DNA of 64,000 bases from Trypanosoma brucei gambiense DAL972 (GCF_000210295.1 NC_026743.1:930001-994000); one strand, 5' to 3'. Shown: positions 1 through 12,800, counted from the first letter of the stretch. A program made the numbers and translations. The notes: generated from the letters alone by a model not told the origin.

Positions 1-1282
1 TTTTGTTAGCTTTGCGCAACTCCACTGCATTCCGGAAGAGGTCAATAGCACGGTCCAAATCGCGTCGCTTTACAAGAAGTGAACCAAGGAATGTATACGC
101 TTCCGCCAGCTGCAAGGCACTTGGTCCCAGGGCCTTTTTAATTATGTCAATGCCCTTTTCGTATGCTTTCTGAGAAGTGGAGTAATCATCGCACAGCTCT
201 TCAATGCGACCAAGTTTCACGAGCTCCTGCCCGTACAGAGCAGAGTCTTCTCCCAGTGATGCGGCATACGCTCGGCAACTTTCCTCGTAAAGTCTCTTCG
301 CTTCACGGAACTGCCGGCGCGCGGCCAGCAGTGATGCTTTACTGCTAGTGGCTTGAGCCGTTGCGGGTGAGTCACGGCCCAATGAAGCGATACAGATGTC
401 AAGGCACTCCGTGATGCACATTTCTGCCCCAGTAGAATCGTTAATAGTTTTTTTGAGTTCACACAACTTATTCAACGTTTGTGCGATGATTGGCCTAAAC
501 TTGTTGTGGCGCGTGTAAAGGAAGCGACGAATCTCGAGCGCTTCTTCAAGAAATACGATAGCGCGATGTTCCTGATTTTGTAGAAGAAACAACTGTGCAC
601 AATCTGCTAATGCGTGTGCCGCAGAGGCTAGCGGGTGGTTCTGTGGTTCTGTCAATGCAGCGGCTTCAGCTTCAGCATTATCAGGTAGCCATGAACCCGC
701 CGCGTGGTTGTAACAAACGTCACGAAAGATTTTTATACTCTCGCGAAAGGCCTTTTCCGCCTCAGGAATGAAATTTAGATGCGTGTATGCCAGCGCAAGA
801 AGAGAAAGACTTTCTGCGTACTTGAGCGACTTGGCTCCTTCAACTTCCTCATAGATGGCTGCCGCTTCTGTGAGCGCATTTTCCGCCGCGGCCGGCTCGC
901 GCATATCCAGGAAGACGCGGCCAATGTTATGTAACGTGGCCGCGCATTTGCTGTGAATGGGTCCGTACTTCTCTCGTCGCATCGTGAGCGCGCGATCGTA
1001 AAGGGAAATCGCATCGCCATAGTTTTTTGTCTGGTGTGCGACTTTAGCAAGGCCGTTACATTCCTCCCCAAATTCAAATGTCATAGGAGCTCGTCCTGCT
1101 GCCTCACGGAAGCCTTTTGGAGCGTACTGCCGGGGCCCAATGAAGCGCTGCTGAAAGAAAAGTGCGTTCAAACGAATATTGGTAGGCAGCGGAGTGCGAC
1201 TCCTCAAAAGAAAAATGCCACTGTTTCTTGCTACAGCTGAGTACTGGCTTCCAAAGCGAGAAAAAGTGGCGGTGTTCATCAT
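1..1282 (-). CDS. TPR (kinesin-light-chain-like) repeat protein, C-terminus beyond window
   Basis: Reading the minus strand from the ATG at 1282 gives an uninterrupted frame of about 427 codons that is still open at base 1, so the C-terminus is missing. After a basic N-terminal stretch (MMNTATFSRFGSQYSAVARN), the protein is built of helical pairs of the 42-residue TPR type. Examples are the segment reading YGDAISLYDRALTMRREKYG and the later EAEKAFRESIKIF, QNQEHRAIVFLEEALEIR and REAKRLYEESCRAYAASLGE. The spacing and the 'A..LYERAL.I' pattern resemble kinesin light chain or nephrocystin TPRs, which bind partner proteins rather than catalyse. The N-terminus, rich in Arg/Ser/Thr/Ala and without acidic residues, could be a mitochondrial presequence; this is inference only. 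A second ATG follows at once. A polypyrimidine tract near 1380-1440 with an AG at 1365-1366 fits a splice acceptor, leaving an 82-nt leader. The specific cargo or partner cannot be named. Confidence 0.8.
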   Translation of the reverse strand, partial: MMNTATFSRFGSQYSAVARNSGIFLLRSRTPLPTNIRLNALFFQQRFIGPRQYAPKGFREAAGRAPMTFEFGEECNGLAKVAHQTKNYGDAISLYDRALTMRREKYGPIHSKCAATLHNIGRVFLDMREPAAAENALTEAAAIYEEVEGAKSLKYAESLSLLALAYTHLNFIPEAEKAFRESIKIFRDVCYNHAAGSWLPDNAEAEAAALTEPQNHPLASAAHALADCAQLFLLQNQEHRAIVFLEEALEIRRFLYTRHNKFRPIIAQTLNKLCELKKTINDSTGAEMCITECLDICIASLGRDSPATAQATSSKASLLAARRQFREAKRLYEESCRAYAASLGEDSALYGQELVKLGRIEELCDDYSTSQKAYEKGIDIIKKALGPSALQLAEAYTFLGSLLVKRRDLDRAIDLFRNAVELRKANK

Positions 1283-1364
1283 TTTGGCAAACGTTTTGAT
1301 CACCTTGCGTCCTCCTTTCCCCTCTTGTGTTAGTGTCAAAACTCCCCCCCTACCACTCTTGCCA

Positions 1365-1366
1365 CT
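1365..1366 (-). promoter_or_regulatory. predicted spliced-leader acceptor AG for the TPR gene
   Basis: On the minus strand a long T/C-rich tract (about 1367-1440) runs into the first AG here, 82 nt before the ATG at 1282. This is the usual trypanosome trans-splicing arrangement. Prediction only; no transcript data. Confidence 0.5.
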
Positions 1367-2588
1367 TGAAAGTTACGACGGTAATGGAAACAAAAAAGGA
1401 GAAAAAATGATAGAAAAATAGTAACGGGAAGAAGGCATTTGTGGCATCCCCTGTATTGAAGCGTCCGTTGCTTTAAAAAAAAAAAATCAATAGGTGTTGT
1501 ATGTGACGGAGCCTCCTTTTTTCTCTCTTTCTTAATAGCAATATATTTTTTTAAAAAATATATACACTACAAATTTCTCCGCCTTAATGCACTTAAACAG
1601 GAACCGCTGCCCCCTCCCCCCTCGCTTTTTGTCATTCTGCTTTTTTTTTTTGACTTAGGTTTTTTTTAAAAAAAAAAACATAAATTATTTTTATCCCACA
1701 AGAAAGTGAGAAGGTAAAGACAATCAAAGGTGAATCATTTCCTCTCTTCTTCAACGTTAACAAAAAGAGAAAAGTTCGAGGGAACAGCGAAACCTAATGA
1801 CACCACCCGCTTGAACTTACAAAAGTCAGCAGACCGATGTTAAGGGAGTATCCAGAAAAGGGAGAAAAAATCCGAGAGTAGAAGGGTGCGCGTGAAACGG
1901 AAGAAACAAAACATAAAAATGGTCAATGCAAAGAGAAATGCGCAAAAACAAAAACAAAAAAGATCTGATGGAATGGGTGGAGAAACATCCAGGTTGTTAC
2001 GGAGGGATAATAGTGAGCAAATATAATGTCATAAATAAATAAAAGATCAGAGGCGACGAGGGGTTTAAAAAAAAAAACGCAAATGAAATATGATCATTGC
2101 TTCGCTTCTATCTCCCTGCCACAACCCCACCGCACCGTTGGTCCCCTCTGCTTTCCACACAAAATAAAGCAGCGGTTGCTTCTCTATACTTCACATCAAG
2201 TATTCCCCCTTTTCTTACACACTTTCAACCACGTACTTCCATCAACTTGCCGCAACTGGACGCTGAGAAATGTACTTTATTTTGCTTCCGCATCGTTTCC
2301 GCTCTCTTGCTCACCTTTCAAAGCAAGGGTATATTCTCCGGAACATGCTTGTTCTGCGTTGGCCAATAAGCAAAAAGTTTCATTCAAATGCATAGTACAA
2401 AAACAAGCAAACAAACATAAAGAATGTGGAAAAGTATAATATAACAAGTTCTTTAAAGGGGGAAAAAAGAGACAAATGCAGATGCCTACATCACCTTCTC
2501 AGGTACGGACCACAAATCACAGAAATTACTTGTCCCTTCTCATTCATAAATCAACCAGTTACACGAATGGGCACAGCTACCCATATCA

Positions 2589-2609
2589 ATATATATATAT
2601 ATATATATA
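2589..2609. repeat. (AT)n microsatellite
   Basis: About ten AT units, uninterrupted, in the 3' UTR interval of the 1022-aa gene. Confidence 0.9.
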
Positions 2610-2793
2610 CGTGAACGTGTAGGCGCACGTCCCCAACAACAGAAATGCTTCCCATTTTTTTCTGTCTCCGTTAGTGCTTGACGAAGGCACATCAGTGAAA
2701 CAACATCCCATTTCTCGTGAGGGCATTGCTTGGGCTACACGTAAGCATATTTAACTTTTGCTTCGTCCCACGTGCACTTACAGCGCCAGATCG

Positions 2794-5700
2794 CTAGCTA
2801 GCCACAACATCAAAAAGCAACAACTGCGCCCGAACATGTAGTGGCAGCTTCCGGTGCTCGCGCACGTCATGAAACGACGTATTCCACATTTGACCAAAAG
2901 AGGAAAGGACGCTCACTACACTCTGCGCATAGTGCGCCTCCTCTTCCATGGGAGAATTGTCATCGGCTTCAACCTGCTCTTCCCCTACTTCAGAAGAATC
3001 ACTGCGGGGGTGCGGCAACTTTCCCTTCCCATTGTTACCGTTCCTTTTAGCATCACTTTGATGAGTACCCACAACGCTATTTATCGCCTTCAAAGGACTC
3101 CGCTTACCGTTCGCACTGCGAGTCTCCTTCTGGCGCTTTTTTTCTTGCTCTTGACGATGCACAAAATGAAGAAATTCCTCAAGTTCGTTGTTTAGGTATA
3201 CGCTACCATTTTTGATTTCCGTATCTGAAAGATTCAACGACTCTCTCAATGGTTCGCCTGCCACTTGCGGAGGCGATGTGGACGAGGCCCTACTCAGCGC
3301 CATTGCGTGTTGCGATGACAAGGGAACTGACTGTATTTTAGTGAAATCCGATTTACTATGCCCCTTAGCCGGAGGAGGTGGACGTTTCTCCCGACGCTGT
3401 GGTGCCGCATAGACGTTCGTTTCCGGTGCTTGCGAGGGTGATCTTCGACACCTGTCATGCAAGACAGAAAAATCCAGTGGTGTAACTAAGTTGGTTTGCT
3501 CTTCCCTCTTCTTACCCTCCCGCCCTGAATCCGACTTCTGCCTTACAACTAATCGTGTCTTTTCCGCAAAACAAGCCGCATCATCCGCGTTATTATTCAG
3601 ACGCCTTGCTAGTGCCGAGGTCAGATGCACGGACTTCTCGCCTCCCCTCGCGCGATCGGCTGTTCCGGTGCTCCTTATGGTACTGCCCTTCACCTGCAGT
3701 TTCTCTGACGTTCTTTCATCTACATTTCCTGTACTGATACTAACCGATCTTGGGCTCAGGTTGCCTTGTTTCTTTTCGTCCTCGTCATCACCTATGAGCC
3801 AGGACTGCGTCAAAGATCCAGAGGATGCATTTGACAGACTGCTCACTCCGTTTTGGTTTCCAACCGCAGCTACTGCACCCTCTGCACGTATCTCGTTTTC
3901 TGTAGCGGATCTGGAACCCATATCCAACTGCTTCGGGAAAAGTCCTACGAAAGTACTTTCCTTCCTTGGCGAAGATTGAAATGCAGAGCCCTCAATCCCT
4001 TTTTCTCCAGTAGAGCTACTGGAAGATGAACATCCGGGTGGTTTACTGCATCTGCGTTTAAGTGATACCCTTGCCTCATGTTCTTCCTGCATCAAAAGTA
4101 GTCGCTCATGGTTCTCGTCGCCGCAAAATAAAAAGAACGGGTCACCAACGAGGTTATCTAAATTTTGTGTCACGGCATCGTCTAGAAGCTGTGCTATGGA
4201 GTGAGTCGAAGTAGTTCCTTGACGTTTCGCTTTCGACAAATTCTGTGCATTCGGTTGGCTAGCACAAGAGCCTGAAAAAATGATTTTCTCTTTGCCTGGG
4301 CTCCCGGCTCCTGACGACGCCGAAGGCATGTTGCAATCTTTGTTTTTATCATTGCTGCTGGCCGCGATATCCGTTACAACAGTGGACGACGTAGACCCAA
4401 AAGGGCGACTCACATTACTGAAGTTGAGGTTGTAAATTGACGACACCATGATACTCGTGTCTGACCGACCATGTCCTTTAGGTATGTCTGAGCCAATACC
4501 CAAACTCGGCGCACTGGATGAATTGGCTGGAATACAAATATCGGATCGCTTGCTAACCTTCTCGTCATCACTAAAAAGCCGCCGGTACGGTCGTCTGAAA
4601 AGAAGTGGAGTGCCGCGTTCGATTATTCGTCGCTCGTTCATTTGCACTATGCGCGAAGATGCGGTATCATCCCTGTCACCTACATCGAGCGTTGAGCAAT
4701 CGGACGGCACAGCGTTCGTGCTTTCGCATGAGTGCCGCTGTGTGCGCACATCAGCCAACTTTTCTCGAGAGAGCTGGTTCCTGTGTGCGCTACAGCAGTT
4801 AGGCCATCCACATCGAATGCGTTCCCGCAACAAAATAACTTGTCCCCGACGAACCAAATCCTCCTGCTTAATAGCTCCAGGGGTACGACGATCGTACAGC
4901 AAGTACTCGTCTTGTGGTTGTATAATGCTACGGGCCCATTTTTCTGTTACAACAGGACCGGATGCAGACCGCTGAACACTGGATGAAAAACTGTTCATCG
5001 CGCACCCTTCATCATTAAAGTTGCTATTGCGAGCACTACCGTTGCTTATGCTTGGTGTACAAGCGCACATACCGTTTTTAAACAGACTAGCCTGACTGCC
5101 TTCTAATACCGTCACATAACTCCTGTCAGTGGCGAGGGGTTCGCTGTCAGATTTTCGTTTCCTTCCACATTTAACTTTTTTGCGTTTGCGTTTCTCCGAA
5201 GTTGTTGACTGCTGCACGACACCGTCAACACCAACTGCGCCGTCGCCCACCAATTTCTGGGGCTGCCGCTCTTCCCCTGAACGAGGATTCTGTTCCCGTA
5301 GTGGTAATTGTGCGATGATGCTGCAAGTGGACCCCGTTGGCATCTTTTCCCTCGTTTCCGCATGTCGCTGCCGCACCAGTCTCGCAGATGGTGGGCAAAC
5401 ATCTCCATCTGTACAGGTTCCGCTCCCACCTTCCTTCAACAGTTGTCCCTGAGGATCGAGTGAAACTGTTCTCTCCACATTCTTGTTTCGCGCTGTTCTT
5501 TGAGAAGGGATAGAATGGGTTGCAATTGACCAATCAGGCTGGAGCGGCGGCCACCCAGAAGGGGGCTCACCAGATGCCACCTTCCAATTGCCGTTGGACA
5601 GAGATACGGCGCTGAGTTCGTGGGTGCTGTACAACGTTTTTACACGCCCGCTGTTGTCGCCGGCCGCATAGGAAGGAGAATTATACATCACTCTGCGTCT

Positions 5701-5862
5701 GGTAGCGATCGTCTTGATGGAAGTCGGGCCGACGGTGGAGGTATGCCCATTACCGTCGAGTAGTGGTGCTGGTGTCGCCGGAAGAGACATTACCGCGCTG
5801 CGTATGATAGTCCGGCCGCTGCGTGGACAATTACTATTCCCGGTGTCCTTTCGAGATATCAT
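2794..5862 (-). CDS. hypothetical protein, 1022 aa, basic and low-complexity, possible nuclear localisation
   Basis: A 1022-codon frame begins with ATG at 5862 and ends at 2794; an in-frame ATG 24 codons in is an alternative start. I recognise no family. Most of the protein is Ser/Arg/Gly-rich and probably disordered. Visible landmarks: a strongly basic cluster around residues 222-236 (KRKRKKVKCGRKRK), which looks like a nuclear localisation signal; a more ordered, cysteine-bearing patch around 320-365 with the core RERIRCGWPNCCSAHRNQ; a serine-rich run near 615 next to KRRCSKPPG; and a charged, probably helical stretch near 890-915 (ELEEFLHFVHRQEQEKKRQK). An AG at 6093-6094 behind a CT-rich tract would give a 230-nt leader. 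The unbroken length of the frame and its position in the gene array support a real gene. A nucleic-acid or scaffold role would be a guess. Confidence 0.8.
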   Translation of the reverse strand: MISRKDTGNSNCPRSGRTIIRSAVMSLPATPAPLLDGNGHTSTVGPTSIKTIATRRRVMYNSPSYAAGDNSGRVKTLYSTHELSAVSLSNGNWKVASGEPPSGWPPLQPDWSIATHSIPSQRTARNKNVERTVSLDPQGQLLKEGGSGTCTDGDVCPPSARLVRQRHAETREKMPTGSTCSIIAQLPLREQNPRSGEERQPQKLVGDGAVGVDGVVQQSTTSEKRKRKKVKCGRKRKSDSEPLATDRSYVTVLEGSQASLFKNGMCACTPSISNGSARNSNFNDEGCAMNSFSSSVQRSASGPVVTEKWARSIIQPQDEYLLYDRRTPGAIKQEDLVRRGQVILLRERIRCGWPNCCSAHRNQLSREKLADVRTQRHSCESTNAVPSDCSTLDVGDRDDTASSRIVQMNERRIIERGTPLLFRRPYRRLFSDDEKVSKRSDICIPANSSSAPSLGIGSDIPKGHGRSDTSIMVSSIYNLNFSNVSRPFGSTSSTVVTDIAASSNDKNKDCNMPSASSGAGSPGKEKIIFSGSCASQPNAQNLSKAKRQGTTSTHSIAQLLDDAVTQNLDNLVGDPFFLFCGDENHERLLLMQEEHEARVSLKRRCSKPPGCSSSSSSTGEKGIEGSAFQSSPRKESTFVGLFPKQLDMGSRSATENEIRAEGAVAAVGNQNGVSSLSNASSGSLTQSWLIGDDEDEKKQGNLSPRSVSISTGNVDERTSEKLQVKGSTIRSTGTADRARGGEKSVHLTSALARRLNNNADDAACFAEKTRLVVRQKSDSGREGKKREEQTNLVTPLDFSVLHDRCRRSPSQAPETNVYAAPQRREKRPPPPAKGHSKSDFTKIQSVPLSSQHAMALSRASSTSPPQVAGEPLRESLNLSDTEIKNGSVYLNNELEEFLHFVHRQEQEKKRQKETRSANGKRSPLKAINSVVGTHQSDAKRNGNNGKGKLPHPRSDSSEVGEEQVEADDNSPMEEEAHYAQSVVSVLSSFGQMWNTSFHDVREHRKLPLHVRAQLLLFDVVAS

Positions 5863-6884
5863 CGTTAGTTTCAGTTGAACACGAGTAAATAAACAATATA
5901 GATATGTTTATTTACGTACTGCTGTGGCGATCACCAACTTCGTAATCCACCTGGCAGCCCTATTATGCGAATTTTCTCACACGCGACCCTCTTAGCTTAC
6001 CCTGCCGTTTACCCTTTCTCCAGTTGTGCGCAGTACACGAGACACACAGAGTATAAGTGCCACCAGGCGGGTTCAAAGTTTACGAGGTTCCTCTAATTAT
6101 ACACGAGCAAAGAGAGAGACAGTTACGCTTCCAGCCTTACCTTCGTTTACTTACTCAGAGAAGTGCCGTACGAGGCTCAATTGAGAGGGAAGGTGGGGTA
6201 GCGAAGGAGTGCACATATTCACGCGTGTAAGCACAAACAGCGGCAACAAAGCGGAATGGACAAAAAAAAACAACATCAGGTTGGAACACACAGTAAATTC
6301 ATAAGCGAGGCGACGGTACTGCGTGGTCCTGATCACACTCTCCACGCAAATGACCTACTCGCATCCTCACCAATCTGTCTGCGTGACCGCCGATCCGCAT
6401 CTCAAATGACACTCACGTTTAGAAGAAGAGAAACATCGTTACCTTCTGTTTCCTAAAACACAGCGGGGGAACAAAATGCTTAAATTTTTACTCGATTAAT
6501 TTCTTATTTACACTACACGTTACGCACCCTCCTTTCTCGCACTCTTGTTACCATTCCTATCACCCTCGCACACGTCCCTGTCGCATATGCTATGGCCCGA
6601 AGCATTCGCAGAACATTCCGTCAGCTACCGTCGACGAACAAAAAAAAAGCATGTACATCTTCTCTAACTCATCCCACCGCCTCACTCATTCGAGGCACAA
6701 TAGTTTTGTGATCGATTGCAGAATGTCACTGAACGCATGATATGTACACAAGCGCGCCGCTTGTAGAAACCAAAACACGAAAAGCAAGAACGAACAAAAG
6801 AACAGTGTGTGGCAGAGGGTTCTCTAGGGACCACGGGGCTTATCACCAGTAACCGTCGTGGTGTTTTTAACACAACTCCTCTTT
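5863..6884. other. intergenic region between UTP20 and the 1022-aa gene
   Basis: About 1 kb with no convincing gene. On the minus strand a CT-rich tract at about 6104-6122 precedes an AG at 6093-6094, a likely acceptor for the 1022-aa gene. The right part is the UTP20 3' UTR. The small frames of 60-66 codons have no recognisable content. Confidence 0.65.
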
Positions 6885-9800
6885 TTACCTCCGCGAGGTC
6901 CTTGCTCTTTTATTCCCCTTAGGGTAACTTTCATCCGCACTGCGGGCCCTCTTTCGGAGAGTGTTCGTTGTATCACGACGCGCCAACTCATCCTTTCTGG
7001 CATTTTTTATCTCCTCTGCCACTGTGGTCAGGGCGAAAAGAGCATCATCAACAGTAACAAAACTTCCAGTACCCCTGTCACAGTTGCCGTTATTGCTCTT
7101 GTCCCTGCTAATCTTTCTTAGCTTCTTCCTTCCCTCTAATGGCGATACATTCACCGCTGCGTTTTCATCGTCGGCGTGTGCGCGGGCGGTGTCGTAGTCG
7201 TGTCGACGTGCTTCCAATTGCTCACGGAGAACGTAGGCAACCTGCGTTGCCAGTGTACTGAGCTTTTCCGACCGTCTGCCGCATCGCATGGCAACCGCCA
7301 CGGTCGGTGCCACAGTCTGTTGTATGAATTCCAGGTTGATTGCATTGCACAAGAGCCAACGAGCGACACTTCCGACGTCAACTCGTTCCCCTTCGTTAAC
7401 ATCACCGAGTGTTTCAGATGCGCTCTTGTTATCACCCCGGGACGTTTTTCGACCGTTGTCGTTAACACAGGGCATTGCAGCAACCAAACCACCGAAGCAT
7501 TGCACAAGCGAAGCTGTACGCACCATCACATTTGTAACACTCCCATTTGATATTGCTGGTGCAGCGATTGAGTTAAACTGACGGCGCAGTGCCACGAAGT
7601 GTCTGGTAACAACCTCACGAACGTGAAGTAACCCCTCCTCACTCTCATTTGCAGTGGCGTTAACGAGGAGGGCCATACTAACTGCTGCCAGGGAACGTAT
7701 CAAATACAGCGCAAGACGCACCGCATCGGTTCGCGATGAGCGAGCAATCGCTCGGTGTGCGGCGTACTTTTCGTTAGAGACATCCGACTGCGCAAAGTTA
7801 AGCAAGAGAAGTCGCAGTGAGGCAGATATCTCATTAAGCACTTCCTCCGCGCGATCTGTATTGTCTATGGGGCCACTCCCTCGGAATACCACCATGTACG
7901 GAAGAGTGTCCCCAGATGCAGTTGACGACGGTTGGATGGCCACCGCCGAGTTTCTGCTTCTTCTGGTCGGCTTTTGACTTGTGTCTTTTTCACTCCTTCT
8001 CCTTTTGCTCCCCAACACTTCCACTGCGCTAGTGACAAGATGTGCACCGACCCATCCATCATCAACCAAATACGAGCACCGTGTTTCCACACCATTCGTA
8101 CAGTACATCCCCAGTAGCCTCAACGCCACCCCTCGCACCCAGGGATGCGTGTGCAGAATAAGACGGCCAGAAAGATACAGCACAAGGGGTTTGGCAAAGG
8201 TTACATCGTGCCACACAAGCGAGGGAGCAGCGCTAGCTATTGCTTCCACGCACCGCAAACCAAAGAAAACGTACATCCAACCCTTCATTTCGATCTTTCG
8301 TCGCAAAGTTCCTGAAAGCTCCTCGGAACGTTGCCTGATGCGCGACGCACTAATTTGATCATATGTTGCTGCGTCCATAATGGATGGTAGTGACCAGGTA
8401 TAGTAAGTAGCGAACTCCTCCGCCTCTGCGGTGATACCCTTTGTATTATCCGAGCTTGAATCATTGCCTTTCCCACTAAGTCCGAGAGCAGATGCAATGG
8501 CAGAAAGCATCAACGCCCAAGTTTGTAGAGCTATTGTTTTCCGTTTACGGGTTTGATCTTTTTCAAGCCATTTTGATAGTGTAGGCACAACAGTGTCAAC
8601 ACCGGCATTCCGCACCAAATCTTGAAGTGCCGTGCCCGCCTTTCTCCTCGCCTCAAGAAACTCTGAGCCCGACAGAGTAACTGCGAGTGGGAGTAGCAGC
8701 AATGGAGCCTCCTGCCTCAGAACTACAGTGGGTAGTCGATTTATAAGGGCGATGAAGAGCTCCAATAAAGCGATACGACCGGTTACCTCTGGGTAATCCA
8801 TGTTTCGGTATAATAAATCCATGTGCGACCGGAATTTTTCCGGTGTCATCCGATACTCTGTTAGGAAACGAGTGATAACGGAAATACATCGTTGGCGCAT
8901 AAGCCGCTTAGCACTGACATGCAATAGTAACTCGGTCACTACACCCATCAATTCGTACACCTCAACCACGTGCACGTGCCTACCGAGTACAGCGTAAAAA
9001 AGGGTTAGTGCCATAGGAGCAAACCGATTACGTTCAACCAGCTCTGCATGGCAAAGGCCTGTGATTTGTGACGCTTGTGCCTCCGTTAGCGTAAAACGCT
9101 GGTGGGATATTACCGACGCTGCCACTCGCATTGCCCGCTGCTTGACAGAACCACCTCGCTCAAAAAAGGCGGTAACGGTATCGTAAAGATTTTTATGATA
9201 CATTCCCACGATCTTCAAAGGTGGACGCAACGAGAGAAGGGCCAGCATACAGTCAAGTGCGTACCCGATAACCGCGTCACTCCCCTCACCATGGAGTGTC
9301 GACAAAACAACAGGCACCAACTCTTCCAATAGTTGTTGGTAGTGTCGAGTGAATGATGCCGTCAAATCGGCTGAGCCACGTCGTTTCCTCTTTTCCGTTC
9401 GAACACATAATTTTTTAGACGGCTCCCCGATTTCCTTTTGCCTCTGTTCGTCATCCCTCTCCTCGGCTTCAGCAGCAAATCGATCCAGTGCATCACCCTC
9501 TCTGTCATCCAAGTTCTCCGGATCGAGTAGCACGTCAGCCGAAGATACGCTGGAAGCATCTTGTTCTCCCTCTTCGTCCGATGCGTTGGTGTGAGTGATG
9601 TAGTTATCTCCATCGGTTTGTTCCTCCTTTTGTTTGTTTTTTGAGCGCAGGAGATCAAGACGTACAGCAATCTTGGATGACTTACGCTCTTTTCCCATGC
9701 CGAGAACTTGTTTGAGCACACTCAGAAGGTATTTAAGAAGAAATTCATCCAAAGTGTCGAGAACCACTGCGGCTGTTGGGTCCTCACGATAAAAGTGCTT

Positions 9801-12800
9801 TGCTGCCTGTTTCACGTCTTTGCCGTATCGACCACGATACGTTCGGAGCTTCTGCTTCTGTTGAGTGGCTAGTACAGTATGAGCACTAAAGTCGACGTCC
9901 ACTCGCTCCGGTCGTGGTGCGACAAGAAAATTAGCATCCAGTTGCTCACGACGCGTGGTTGCAATCACGGACGGGCGCTGTGCTATGAGCTGTGCGCTTC
10001 CTCGGATACGGCGGGTCCCTTCTTTTGCTTCGAACTTTTTAATCTTCTCTTCTCTCGTTTCGTTGTGGCGGTGAAGCAAGTCCCGCACCACACGAAATGA
10101 GCTTTCCACCTCCATGGTTGCGTTCTTGAGGAGGGCTCGGGCCACACGGACAGCCAGCAAACGCACCTTCTGCACGAAAGCAAAGTCAGCCGCAGCGCTT
10201 TTGCCGACGGTGCTATACTTTGTCTTGAGTTCTTGAAGCAGCAGCAATGCGCCAGCACGCGCGCCACCGCTCCGGGTGTTAATCTCCACGTTAGCTGCTT
10301 CGCTAGGAGGTGTGAGCAACCATGTTATTTTCTGCAGAAAAACTTCAATCACGCGGGTCGCCTGACAGTGTGATGCGATAAGTGTAAAACCATGCAGTGC
10401 CCGACTGCTCTTCACCTCAAGCATTGTGCTCATCAGTTCCACCTGCCGTTTCTGCTCACTCACCTCGCCAAGGTAGTCATCAAGGAGTATTGTCATGATA
10501 TCGTCAAGACAGGCGGTTAAGCACGAGACACCGTATTCGTAATCAAATTGAACAGCAGCAGGTATAATCATGCGTAGTAGCTCTTCTTCCTCGTCATCTT
10601 CGTGGTTGCCCGTTGTAACATCATCACCGCTCTTTTCCCTACTGTTACTCGCTTGACCAAGTGCGCCTTCTCCTTGCTTGTCGTGTTGTTGACTACCATT
10701 TGGTCTGATTGCTTCGCCACCTCCCACTACAGAATGCCGCGCCTTCGCCCCGGCTTCTTTGTGAAGTTTTTTTCCTGGTGTTTTTTTCCTCCCGTATGAA
10801 AGGGAGTGGCGCGGTTCGTAGAGGTTGTAAAGAAGTGTCACAACTGTGTAACCTAGAACGTGCAACTGGTAGCCATGCACTAAGTGATCCCGAAGCTTTG
10901 TAATAATGAAACCCAGTTTCCCCGGCCCAACCTCGCACATCATTGCACTGAGGACACGGCGCGCCCGCTCGCGATGTTTATCATTCTTCGTTCGGAGTTT
11001 CAGAACCACTTCATCGAGCAGTTGCTCTGCATGCGAAGAGAACCTGTCAGGCGGAAAGCGCTTCACAATCTTCGTAATGGCGATTGCAACTGGTAACTGA
11101 AGGATAGTCGTGTTTTGTTGTGCCCCATCAGTCTTCCGCATTTCATCTCTAACACTTGTGGCAGTGTGAGCGCTTACAAGAACCTCAGACCCACTCGCAT
11201 GAATACCACTTCTCCGGGTGCCACTCGATAAAAAACCGTACAACTGCGGTAAGATGTCATCCTCCATCACATGCATTATCCGTGCATTGCGATATTTAAT
11301 GCGCTTAGCACGAAGTGTCACTTCCAAAGCTGCAGCCACTGCATCATCGTCATTTTCTCCATCCTCATCCTCATCATAATCATCCCCCTGCGCTGTCTGA
11401 GGACTCTCCTCGGCGCCCTTTCTTTGCCGTCCGTCTTCAGGAATATCATTATTATTATTACTGCAGGTACCAATTTTATCATCGACACCTTCCTCCAAAA
11501 AATGGAAATGGTCGAGTACCAACACAACCCCCTGAAGCATCGGAAGCCGCAAGGAAGCGTTTTCCTGTGCATTAATAAGAAGCAGGCTTAGTAAACGGTA
11601 GTAACCCTCCCACGGCAACATACCTGCAACAGTTGCCACGGTGTTCAACAGCGCATCACAGTATCCCTTCGCACGTCCCTCCGTGAGGTTTTGTAGATCC
11701 CTTTTACCCTGCGCGAAGTCCTTCACGGTGGCCAAAAGAAACGGAACGAAAACACGGAGAGCGTCACGTGGATGCAACTGGTCCACCTTCTTCCGCAGAA
11801 GTGCAAGCGCATTTAGGCGACATCGGTGCTGTAAATGACCTATATTAACGAAGAAATTGAGCTCCACATTGCGGTCGTAAAGCGCAGCAAATGACCGGAA
11901 TGAATCTTTGTAGTGCTGCGCAAGGGCACCAAACACCTGCATGTGTGAGTTTCGAATATGAACGTCACGTGCCACAACACCCCGGCGTAGCGAGGGCAAG
12001 ATGATCCGCCTAATGACTTGGTTGAGAATGAGTGTATCGTATTCAGCTACCCTCGTATTTTGACGTGATGCATATCGGATCATCGCTTCAACAACTTGAA
12101 CAGCAAGAGCCGAGATGGTTCCCTCAGGATCGCGAAGGAAAAATACAGCATTCGAAGCCAAAACAAGGAAACCCTCCACGCAGAGCACCGGGGCCTCGAG
12201 GTCATCAAGTGGTATGGTGGAGTCAGAATCACCGCTATAATCACGCTCTTCCCTTACTTGGCTTTGTTGAGCACGCTTCCGTTTCCCAATGCTAACCGAC
12301 GCAGATTCACCACCATTATGAAAGAATTGCTGTAGCGTCCGCAGCGTATGGAAACGGAGATCAAAGTCATAGCGATCTAGCGAGCTATTGTTATCATCAA
12401 AACTGTTCAGGCAAGAAACTGCCCGACCCACCGCGGCCAATTGTGCGGCGTAGCCCCTGGAGCCACGTTGCACACCGTCAAGGAGAAAATCGGTGTTTCC
12501 TTCGTTGCAGAAGCAACTAACAGGATCGGAAGAAGATGAAACCGCACCCATTTGTGTAAGCATAACGTTCAGCGTCCGGCAAAGTAGCAGCCGTGCCTCT
12601 GGGTTTGTCACTGCATTGAAAAGGTGCACGAGGGGTTCGTAGTGGAGCAGCACGTTAATACGATGAACGTGTGGTAAAAGATATTCCAAAACCCCAACTG
12701 CTGCCACGCAAGTTTCCCGGTCCTTCATACAAGCTGGATGGGCGACAAAGGCAATACACATCTCTAGAAGACGGGACAACATTGTATTTGTATCTTCCGA

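Larger units (their letters stand above)
1283..2793. other. intergenic region: leader of TPR gene and 3' UTR of the 1022-aa gene
   Basis: No credible gene. It holds A- and T-homopolymers (about 1475-1490, 1640-1680, 2067-2078), a polypyrimidine tract on the minus strand serving the TPR gene, and an AT dinucleotide run at 2589-2609. Open frames here on the plus strand are compositional and lack any family resemblance. Confidence 0.7.
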
